Notes under the pieces: generated by a model
Databases searched by the model: none
Told to the model about the DNA's origin: nothing
The model's input: only the letters and a program-made list of their open reading frames with translations
DNA from: DAOTVC01 sp034437215
GTDB lineage: Bacteria > Chloroflexota > Anaerolineae > B4-G1 > SLSP01
Direction: 5' to 3'
Assembly: GCA_034437215.1 (NCBI GenBank)
Contig: DAOTVC010000103.1
Location: 1 to 10,796 of the forward strand
Length of the DNA stretch: 10,796 bases
Program-made: the position numbers and the translations under genes
Shown here: positions 1-5,524 of the stretch, one piece after another
Numbering within the stretch: position 1 is the stretch's first letter
How the letters are laid out: the number at the start of each line of letters is the position of its first letter

Positions 1-466
1 TGGCCCGGTACCAGGCGCCGACCAACTGCCCGTCGATGGTCGCCATGTCCAGCCAGGATTGATCGTACTGCTCCTCCATGTAGCCCTCGTCGAACCAGTC
101 GCTCATGTCGATGAGCTGATCGCGCTCGGCGAAGTTCTGCATCAGGCCGGGCTGGGGGAAGGCCGCAATATCGGGGGGGTCGTCGCCCTCGACGCGCACC
201 AGGATCAGGGATTCGAAGTCGCCCGAGCCTTCATACTGCACATCGATGCCCGTGCGCTCCTCGAAGGGCTCCATGGAGGCCTCGAAGCGGCGGGCGCCCT
301 CGTCGACGAAGGCGCCGAAGATGGTCACGACCTTGGCCTCTCCATCCTCGCCGTCCGCCATCTCAGTCTCTCCAGGGACCTCCGTGGCATCTCCGCCGTT
401 GCCGCAGGCTGTCAGCAGTAGCGAAAAGACGACGAGCAGGGTTACTAGCAGATTCCAGCGTTTCAT
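1..466 (-). CDS. Sugar ABC transporter substrate-binding lipoprotein (N-terminal part, truncated by window edge)
   Basis: Reading leftwards from an ATG at 464-466, 155 codons stay open to the window edge. Residues 1-20 form a lipoprotein signal peptide (Lys2-Arg3, then a hydrophobic run) ending in the lipobox LTAC with Cys21 as the lipidation site. An acidic, Gly-rich tether follows (22-44), then the start of a family-1 solute-binding fold. VTIFGAF at 47-53, FEERTGIDVQYEG around 68-80 and PPDIAAFPQPG at 97-107 resemble binding proteins of alpha-glucoside or other oligosaccharide importers of the AglE/ThuE type. The protein should sit on the outer face of the membrane and pass sugar to permeases encoded further left. 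A GAGAGGAGA Shine-Dalgarno lies just upstream of the ATG. The divergent LacI-type gene and the operator at 862-875 suggest repression in the absence of sugar. The family is well supported; the exact substrate is not. Confidence 0.9.
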   Translation of the reverse strand, partial: MKRWNLLVTLLVVFSLLLTACGNGGDATEVPGETEMADGEDGEAKVVTIFGAFVDEGARRFEASMEPFEERTGIDVQYEGSGDFESLILVRVEGDDPPDIAAFPQPGLMQNFAERDQLIDMSDWFDEGYMEEQYDQSWLDMATIDGQLVGAWYRA

Positions 467-868
467 GGTTCTCCTCTCTTTCATGTTCATAGCGTGATAA
501 GAATCTACGATGGGAAGACATGCTCTTACGTGGTGAATCCCCCCTTTCTTCTGAAACATTGTTCAATGCCGGGATTGGGGCACATCTCTGTAAAACGCCC
601 CAAAAGCGAGAGCCCGGAGATTGAGGATCTGCGAAGTGATGGCGTGTGGTTGAGTTCCTCTTCTGTAGCAATCGTGGCTGTTGAATCGGTTCTGCGGTAG
701 GAGTTGACGTTGCAAATGCTGCGAGATTGGAGAAGTGGATCTGAGCGTCGAGATGTGGTAGAAGAGGGTTGAAAATATCGTTCGAATTATGTAAAATAAT
801 GAAGACGCTACGTGTGCAATCGCTGTAAATACACAACGTTGTTAAGTCATGACAATATAACTGCAAGC
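467..868 (-). promoter_or_regulatory. Long predicted 5' leader of the sugar-transporter transcript, no gene seen
   Basis: This 400-nt stretch separates the predicted minus-strand start point (about 868) from the binding-protein ATG at 466. It is AT-rich compared with the genes, and I see no credible coding region in it. The only minus-strand open frame across it runs out of frame into the binding-protein gene and has no family-like features. I do not recognise a riboswitch or tRNA. A small hairpin (CATTG/CAATG, 557-568) is present. A closer second promoter could exist, but I found none with good -35 and -10 boxes. Confidence 0.4.
833..842. promoter_or_regulatory. Second candidate LacI-family operator (perfect palindrome)
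   Basis: ACAACGTTGT is a perfect 10-bp palindrome with the central CG typical of LacI/GalR-family operators. Its centre is 31 bp, about three helical turns, from the centre of the operator at 862-875. Two dimers could therefore bind the same DNA face. The site lies just downstream of the predicted minus-strand start. Its role is inferred from symmetry and position only. Confidence 0.4.
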
Positions 869-875
869 GCTTACA
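862..875. promoter_or_regulatory. LacI-family operator (cre-like)
   Basis: TGCAAGCGCTTACA is a 14-bp near-palindrome with six of seven half-site pairs matching and a core AAGCGCTT, the form bound by many LacI-family proteins, including CcpA-type cre sites. It covers the last base of the minus-strand -10 box and is centred on the predicted start point near 868, the position of the main lac operator. It also lies 63 bp upstream of the repressor ATG, so autoregulation is plausible. Confidence 0.75.
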
Positions 876-903
876 TTATACAATAAAATTATCGCTACGT
901 CAA
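875..903 (-). promoter_or_regulatory. Sigma70-type promoter of the sugar-transporter operon
   Basis: On the minus strand TTGACG (898-903) is followed after exactly 17 bp by a perfect TATAAT (875-880). The predicted start is near 868, inside the LacI-type operator. For the divergent repressor gene only a weaker plus-strand TACAAT (879-884) is visible, with no good -35 box, so the two promoters probably overlap here. Confidence 0.75.
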
Positions 904-937
904 CATCTCTACCCATTTTTTAACCAACGAGAGGGAT

Positions 938-1972
938 ATGGCCACAACCATCGAAGATGTTGCCCGCCAAGCCGGGGTCTCTACCGCTACCGTAAGCCGT
1001 GCCCTCCGGGGGCTTCCCAACGTCGCACCCTCCACCCGAGAGCGAATTCTGCAGGTGGCTCGGGATCTGGAGTATGCCATCGATTCGCAGGCCTCGAGCC
1101 TCGCCAGCGGTCGCAGTATGACCGTCGGCATTGTCATGCCGCTGGCCGATCAGTGGTTCTACAGCAAGGTCGCGACAAGCGCCGAGGTAGTTCTGACTGC
1201 CGAGGGCTACGACGTCATCCGCTACAGCCTCGCAAGTCTGGGAGATCGTACGGAGATCTTCCGGCGGCTGATCTCCAGCCGGCGCGTAGACGGCCTCATT
1301 GTGCTCAACATCATGCTGACCCAGGAAAATCTCGACTATCTCTTGAAGAGCGGCTGTCCGGTGGTGACGGTGGAGACGCAGACGGAGCCCTTCCCCTCGG
1401 TCTCCACCGACAACGTGGCAGCGGCGCGGGTGGCGACCCAGCATCTGGTGAACCTGGGCCACCGCCAGATTGCCGTGATCTCGGGCCTGCACGACGACCC
1501 GATGGAGTTCTCGATTCCCTTAGAACGGGAGCGGGGGTATCGAAGTGTCCTGCGGGAGCAGGGCATCGAGATCCGGCCCGAGTTGAACGTCCCGGGTAAC
1601 TTCTCTCTGGAGGGGGGCGCCGAGGCGATGACGCAGCTCCTGGCGATCCAGCAGCCGCCCACCGCCGTCTTTGCCTTCTCGGATGAGATGGCCATCGCGG
1701 CCATCAAGATCATCCGGGACGCCGGTCTACAGATCCCAGAGGATATCTCGGTGATGGGCTTCGATGATCACGACATCTCCGCCTATCTCGATCTCACCAC
1801 CATCCGCCAACCTGTCAGCCAGTATGGGGAGCGGGCGGGGAAGCTGCTGCTGAGGATGTTGACCCACAATCTGGGGGAGATACCTCACCTCACCCTGCCG
1901 ACCAAACTGATCATGCGCGATACGACCGGGCCCTGTCGAGCCCGGTCGTGGGGGCAGAGCCCCGGAGGCTGA
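938..1972 (+). CDS. LacI/GalR-family transcriptional repressor
   Basis: The 344-residue protein has the standard family layout. Residues 4-24 form the helix-turn-helix (TIEDVARQAGVSTATVSR), and a hinge helix follows around SSLASGRS. A periplasmic-binding-protein-like sensor domain runs from about residue 61 (TVGIVMP) through VDGLIV, VSTDN, GHRQIAVISG, AVFAFSD and DISVMGFDD to a C-terminal RDTTGP. Length and order fit a full-length repressor that releases DNA on binding a sugar. The recognition helix (ATVSR) resembles that of CcpA-like proteins, which fits the AAGCGCTT operator at 862-875. The ATG at 938 has AGAGGG just upstream. It diverges from the ABC binding-protein gene and most likely represses it. 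The last 12 residues (CRARSWGQSPGG) extend past the usual family end and are encoded by a GC-rich hairpin. Confidence 0.95.
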   Translation: MATTIEDVARQAGVSTATVSRALRGLPNVAPSTRERILQVARDLEYAIDSQASSLASGRSMTVGIVMPLADQWFYSKVATSAEVVLTAEGYDVIRYSLASLGDRTEIFRRLISSRRVDGLIVLNIMLTQENLDYLLKSGCPVVTVETQTEPFPSVSTDNVAAARVATQHLVNLGHRQIAVISGLHDDPMEFSIPLERERGYRSVLREQGIEIRPELNVPGNFSLEGGAEAMTQLLAIQQPPTAVFAFSDEMAIAAIKIIRDAGLQIPEDISVMGFDDHDISAYLDLTTIRQPVSQYGERAGKLLLRMLTHNLGEIPHLTLPTKLIMRDTTGPCRARSWGQSPGG

Positions 1973-2000
1973 CAGCCTCGCGGCGCCGCCGCCCCGGCGC
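1922..2000. terminator. GC-rich hairpin cluster between convergent genes, possible weak bidirectional terminator
   Basis: Three hairpins lie where the repressor and glpK converge. ACGACCGGGC (1922-1931) pairs perfectly with 1940-1949; GAGGCT (1965-1970) pairs with 1974-1979; GGCGCC-side bases (1983-1987) pair with 1996-2000. No run of T follows on either strand, so this is not a classic intrinsic terminator. The first two stems lie within or across the end of the repressor reading frame. Confidence 0.4.
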
Positions 2001-2004
2001 TCTC

Positions 2005-3534
2005 CTAGCCCTCCTCCTCGTCCACCCAGTCGAGGGTGCGCTCGACGGCTTTCTGCCAGCCCCGGTAGAGCTGCGCCCGGCGCTCCTCGTCCATCTCGGG
2101 CCGGAAGGTGCGCCCGACGCCCCAGTTCTCACGCAACGCTTCCTCGTTCTGCCAGAAGCCGACGGCCAATCCGGCAGCGTAGGCGGCGCCCAGGGCCGTC
2201 GTCTCCGTGATCCGGGGACGGATGACGGGCACGCCCAGGATATCGGCCTGGAACTGCATCAGCAGCTCGTTGGCGACCATGCCCCCGTCCACTTTGAGGG
2301 TCTTCAACTCGACGCCCGAGTCCTGCTCCATCGCCTCCAGGACGTCCCGCGTCTGGAAGGCGGTGGCCTCCAGGGCCGCACGGCAGATGTGGTGCTTGTC
2401 GATGTAGCGGGTCAGCCCCACCATCACCCCCCGCGCGTCACTTCGCCAGTGGGGGGCGAAGAGACCCGAGAAGGCGGGCACGACGTACATCCCGCCGGCG
2501 TCCTCCACCTCGCGGGCCAGGGCCTCGATCTGCGGCGCGCGCTCGAAGAAGTCCAGGTTGTCCCGCAGCCACTGGACGAGGGCGCCGGCGATGGCGATGG
2601 AGCCCTCCAGGGCGTAGACCGGCGGGTCCTCGTTGAAGCGGTAGCTCAGCGTCGTGAGCAGTCCGTGCTCCGAGACGACGGCCTCGTTCCCCGTGTTGAG
2701 CAGCATGAAGCAGCCCGTCCCGTAGGTGTTCTTCGCCTCGCCCGGCGTGAAGCAGGTCTGCCCGACGAGGGCCGCCTGCTGGTCGCCGAGGTCACCGCAG
2801 ACGGGCAGGGCCTCGCCGAAGGCGCCGTCCTTCTCGGTGAAGCCGTAGGCGCGCGCCGCGCTCGAGGAGCGGATCTCCGGCAGCATCGCCGCCGGAATCC
2901 CCATCACCTCCAGGATCTCCGCGTCCCAATCGAGGGTCTCCAGGTTCATGAGCATGGTGCGGCTGGCGTTGGTGACGTCGGTGACGTGGGTGCCCCCCTG
3001 GGGACCGCCCGTCAGCCACCAGATCAGCCAGCTGTCGATGGTGCCGAAGAGGGCGTCCCCCTCCTCGGCGGCCTCCCGCAGCCCTGAGACGTTCTCCAGC
3101 AGCCACATGAGCTTGGGGCCGGAGAAGTAGATCGCCAGGGGCAGACCCACCTGGGGGCGGAAGCGGTCCTGTCCATCGCCCTCGCGCGCCAGCCGATCGC
3201 AGATGGATTTGGTGCGCGTGTCCTGCCAGACGATGGCGTTGTAGAAGGGCTCGCCCGTCTTGCGGTCCCAGACCAACGTCGTCTCCCGCTGGTTGGTGAT
3301 GCCCACGGCGGCGATGGCGCCGCTGGGGATGTTGCCCAGGGTCAGCGCCTGGCGGATGACCTTCTGGGTCGTCTCCCAGATCTCCAGGGGATCGTGCTCC
3401 ACCCAGCCGGGTTTGGGGTAGATCTGCCGATGCTCCTCGTAGGCCCAGATGACGGGATTGCCTGCGTGGTCGAAGAGCATGCAGCGCGTGCCCGTCGTGC
3501 CCTGATCGATGGCCGCGATGTAGGATTTCACCAT
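2005..3534 (-). CDS. glpK: Glycerol kinase
   Basis: This 509-residue FGGY-family kinase is full length. It phosphorylates glycerol with ATP to glycerol 3-phosphate in the cytoplasm. The N-terminal phosphate-binding motif AAIDQGTTGTR includes Asp10. The glycerol-contacting residues of the E. coli enzyme have counterparts at Arg83-Glu84 (NQRET), Trp103, Tyr136 (IYFSGPK) and Asp251 (GDQQAAL). The C-terminal KVDGGMVAN and TALGAAYAAGLA are family signatures. The segment between IRSSS (222-225) and GDLGDQQ is short and lacks the GTRIP-type loop that binds fructose-1,6-bisphosphate in E. coli GlpK. The histidine phosphorylated by HPr in Firmicutes is also absent, so neither control is expected. The ATG is preceded by AAGGAG at good spacing and a nearby promoter. 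No glpF or glpD is adjacent. Confidence 0.97.
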   Translation of the reverse strand: MVKSYIAAIDQGTTGTRCMLFDHAGNPVIWAYEEHRQIYPKPGWVEHDPLEIWETTQKVIRQALTLGNIPSGAIAAVGITNQRETTLVWDRKTGEPFYNAIVWQDTRTKSICDRLAREGDGQDRFRPQVGLPLAIYFSGPKLMWLLENVSGLREAAEEGDALFGTIDSWLIWWLTGGPQGGTHVTDVTNASRTMLMNLETLDWDAEILEVMGIPAAMLPEIRSSSAARAYGFTEKDGAFGEALPVCGDLGDQQAALVGQTCFTPGEAKNTYGTGCFMLLNTGNEAVVSEHGLLTTLSYRFNEDPPVYALEGSIAIAGALVQWLRDNLDFFERAPQIEALAREVEDAGGMYVVPAFSGLFAPHWRSDARGVMVGLTRYIDKHHICRAALEATAFQTRDVLEAMEQDSGVELKTLKVDGGMVANELLMQFQADILGVPVIRPRITETTALGAAYAAGLAVGFWQNEEALRENWGVGRTFRPEMDEERRAQLYRGWQKAVERTLDWVDEEEG

Positions 3535-3572
3535 GGGAATCTCCTTCTGGAATATGGGGTCTTTGTGCAGAA

Positions 3573-3600
3573 ATTATACAGAACGTCGGGGCTTTGTCGA
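3573..3600 (-). promoter_or_regulatory. Sigma70-type promoter of glpK
   Basis: On the minus strand TCGACA (3595-3600) and a perfect TATAAT (3573-3578) are 16 bp apart. The predicted start near 3566 leaves a leader of about 30 nt before the glpK ATG at 3534. It lies in the 75-bp gap after the topoisomerase gene, so glpK need not depend on read-through. Confidence 0.7.
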
Positions 3601-3609
3601 ACAAGGCAG

Positions 3610-4683
3610 TTATGCCAGCCGGTGTTCGAGGAGGGCCACCACGACCTCTTCCTCGACCGTCAGCCCCTGGGAATTCTCTGAGGCTGTGACTTCGGCGTGG
3701 ACCTCACAGAGCCGGCCCTCCTCGTAGGCCTCGAGGAGGGTGGGGTGGACGTAGTATCTGCGGGCGACGGCGGGCGTGTTGCCCAGCGCCTCTGCCGCCC
3801 TCTCGACGGCTTTCTGGATGTTGGCCTGGGCCTCCGCCTCCGATTCGGCGGGCCCCATCTCGTGGAGGGCGGCGGCGGCGACGACCGTCCCGCCCCAGGT
3901 GCGGAAGTCCTTGGCCGTGAAGGGCTGTCCCGTGATCTCCCGCAGGTAGTCGTTGACGTCGCCCGACTCCACCGTGCCGCAGCACCCATGGGTGTCGGTC
4001 ACGTAGCGGAAGAGCTGCTGTCCGGGCAGCTCCTGGCAGCGCTTCACCATGCGGGCCAGCCGCCGGTCGCGCACCTCGAACTCCTGCTCCTTGCCGCTCT
4101 TCCCCCGGAACTCGAAGTGGAGGGTGGAGCCCGAGATGTCGAGATGCTGAACCTGCAGGGTGGTTAAGCCGTAGGAGCGGTTGCGCCTGGCGTACTCGGG
4201 GTTGCCGATGCGGATGAGGCTCTCCTCCAGGAGGGCCACGACCATTGCGAGGACCTTCTCGCGGGAGAGCTTGTGGCGGCGAAGGTCCCGGTCCACGCGG
4301 GCGCGGATGGCGGGCAGCGCCCGCCCGAAGAGGAGCAGGCGGTCGAACTTGGTGCGGTTGCGCACCTTCGCCCAGCGCGGATGGTAGACGTACTGCTTGC
4401 GCCCCTCGGCATCCCGTCCGGTGGCCTGAATGTGCCCGCGGGGCGTGAGGCAGATCCAGACGTCGGTCCAAGCCGGCGGGATGGCGAGCGCCTCGAAGCG
4501 GAGGCGGAGCGCCTCGTCCTTGACGTGCTCACCGTTAGGGGTGAGGTAGGTGAAGCCCCGGCCCCAGCGCTTCCGCCGGTAGCCGGGTTCCTCGTCGCCC
4601 ACGTAACGCAGCCCGGCCCGCTCGGCCGACTCCTCCGGCTCGGGCCGGAGCATGACCTCCAGCTCGTCTAGTTCTTCGTTCAT
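3610..4683 (-). CDS. DNA topoisomerase IB (bacterial, poxvirus-like)
   Basis: This 357-residue protein relaxes DNA supercoils through a 3'-phosphotyrosyl intermediate without ATP. The N-terminal DNA-binding domain (about 25-115) carries GYRRKRWGRGFTY, IPPAWTDVWIC and GRKQYVYHPRW. The catalytic domain has the full active site, aligned to vaccinia topoisomerase by motif: Arg158 (LIRIGN), Lys195 (FRGKSG), Arg261 (KDFRTWGG), Asn302 (GNTPAV) and Tyr311 (ARRYYVHP). Asn302 replaces the viral His and lies nine residues before the tyrosine, as in the Deinococcus enzyme. The tail after Tyr311 is acidic. The ATG is preceded by AGGGGGGA and a good promoter. Such enzymes are scattered among bacteria and are not essential, so its role here is probably accessory supercoil control. 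Neighbouring genes give no functional hint. Confidence 0.95.
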   Translation of the reverse strand: MNEELDELEVMLRPEPEESAERAGLRYVGDEEPGYRRKRWGRGFTYLTPNGEHVKDEALRLRFEALAIPPAWTDVWICLTPRGHIQATGRDAEGRKQYVYHPRWAKVRNRTKFDRLLLFGRALPAIRARVDRDLRRHKLSREKVLAMVVALLEESLIRIGNPEYARRNRSYGLTTLQVQHLDISGSTLHFEFRGKSGKEQEFEVRDRRLARMVKRCQELPGQQLFRYVTDTHGCCGTVESGDVNDYLREITGQPFTAKDFRTWGGTVVAAAALHEMGPAESEAEAQANIQKAVERAAEALGNTPAVARRYYVHPTLLEAYEEGRLCEVHAEVTASENSQGLTVEEEVVVALLEHRLA

Positions 4684-4709
4684 TGTAGATCCCCCCCTTT
4701 CGCCTGCAG

Positions 4710-4738
4710 ATTATCGTCCCAAGGGGGTGTCGCGTCAA
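4710..4738 (-). promoter_or_regulatory. Sigma70-type promoter of the topoisomerase IB gene
   Basis: On the minus strand TTGACG (4733-4738) and GATAAT (4710-4715) are separated by 17 bp. The predicted start near 4703 gives a leader of about 20 nt with the ribosome binding site in it. Confidence 0.75.
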
Positions 4739-4782
4739 CCTCTCGTTTCCTAAAAATGACTCTACTGAAAAAGGGCAGATTT

Positions 4783-4906
4783 ACCGCAGAGAGGCGCAAA
4801 GGTCGCCACGTTTTTTTAAGTCACCATTGACTTGCATTTCCTTTGCGTTCTTGTTAAGGTTCTGCCTCTTGACAATGTTTAGAACTTCTTGGCGTCTCTG
4901 CGTGAG
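4783..4906. repeat. Degenerate intergenic inverted repeat (GCAGAGA-type)
   Basis: The spacer 4684-4953 holds no gene. At 4783-4802 ACCGCAGAGAGGCGCAAAGG and at 4888-4906 CTTGGCGTCTCTGCGTGAG are inverted, imperfect copies of one motif sharing GCAGAGA, GCG/GCC and AAG. A third partial copy, CTTTGCGTTCTT, starts at 4841. From memory, similar motifs recur between genes in several environmental phyla including Chloroflexota. The copies here are too diverged to form a strong stem. Confidence 0.5.
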
Positions 4907-4953
4907 GTTTCTGGTTCTTTCAGGAGAGTCAAAAAATGAGATTCCCCGGAGTA

Positions 4954-5235
4954 CTAGAGCCGTCCCCGGATCTTGCGCTCGTACTCCGGGAAGTAGCGGT
5001 TGATGACGGTGAGCTCGAAGCGGCGGAGGATGGACTCCTTGGGCTCCCGCTCCAGCAGAAAGCGGAAGGACTCGGCGACCAGCGCCTCGACGCTCGCCTC
5101 GCCGCCCGCCAGCCGCTCGTAGTCCTCCTGCTCGACGGTGACGGTGTGGTGGGTGCTGCCCCCGCCCTCACGGACCTCGACCTCGCAGCTGTACGCCTTA
5201 CCCTTCTCGGTACAAGTTACATCAACAGTGGCCAT
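4954..5235 (-). CDS. Uncharacterised 93-residue acidic protein
   Basis: I do not recognise this family. The start chosen is the ATG at 5233-5235 (MATVDVTCTEKGKAY), because AAGGAG lies five bases upstream; an ATG 12 codons earlier has no such site. The first 45 residues alternate like beta strands, with two Cys at 8 and 16 (VTCTEKGKAYSCEVEV) and THHTVTVEQEDYERL. A helical part follows: ASVEALVAESFRFLLEREPKESILRRFEL, then VINRYFPEYERKI. There is no signal peptide or membrane segment, so it is probably cytoplasmic. A minus-strand GATAAT (5257-5262) could be a -10 box, without a clear -35. Regular codon use, a good ribosome site and well-patterned secondary structure support a real gene. Function is unknown. 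Confidence 0.8.
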   Translation of the reverse strand: MATVDVTCTEKGKAYSCEVEVREGGGSTHHTVTVEQEDYERLAGGEASVEALVAESFRFLLEREPKESILRRFELTVINRYFPEYERKIRGRL

Positions 5236-5314
5236 GGTTGCTCCTTTCGTGCGCTGATTATCCTCGATCAATCTACCTTGGAACCATCTTGCGGAAGGCG
5301 CGCGTACAAAGGTT

Positions 5315-5344
5315 CACGTTTTACGCCTCACGTTTCACGTGCCT
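5315..5344. repeat. Short imperfect tandem repeat, CACGTTT-type
   Basis: Two adjacent units, CACGTTTTACGCCT (5315-5328) and CACGTTTCACGTGCCT (5329-5344), differ by one substitution and a two-base insertion. They lie in the 289-bp gap between the 93-residue gene and the fusion gene. Apart from these units and the promoter at 5442-5470, I see nothing else in that gap and no riboswitch fold. Confidence 0.5.
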
Positions 5345-5441
5345 GTGATGGTTCCCCTCCTACAATCCAAGTGTAGTGCAGCGCTCCGGAAAAGACAACC
5401 CCCGGTGTGACGAATGCCCCCATCTTTCATCCGAATCGCGC

Positions 5442-5470
5442 TTGAAAAAAGGGCCATCCGGACCTATAGT
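5442..5470 (+). promoter_or_regulatory. Sigma70-type promoter of the GlyA-GcvT fusion gene
   Basis: TTGAAA (5442-5447) and TATAGT (5465-5470) are separated by 17 bp. The predicted start near 5477 leaves about 48 nt to the ATG, too short for a glycine riboswitch. A strong ribosome site, AAGGAG, lies at 5512-5517. Confidence 0.75.
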
Positions 5471-5524
5471 CAGGGGTAGTAAGCCACACCTACTCAGAAC
5501 GCAGCAGAGACAAGGAGCGTACCC

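Noticed and set aside
363..866. A 167-codon minus-strand frame in the leader
   Set aside because: It runs out of frame into the binding-protein gene, has no ribosome site or family resemblance, and reads as translated non-coding DNA.
1948..3087. A 379-codon plus-strand frame opposite glpK
   Set aside because: It is the antisense shadow of glpK: compositionally biased, without domains or a ribosome site.
4954..5271. A longer, 105-residue form of the small protein
   Set aside because: The extra 12 residues have no upstream ribosome site, while the internal ATG at 5235 has AAGGAG at good spacing.
5471..5524. A glycine riboswitch before the GlyA-GcvT gene
   Set aside because: The predicted leader is only about 48 nt and has no riboswitch-like fold.
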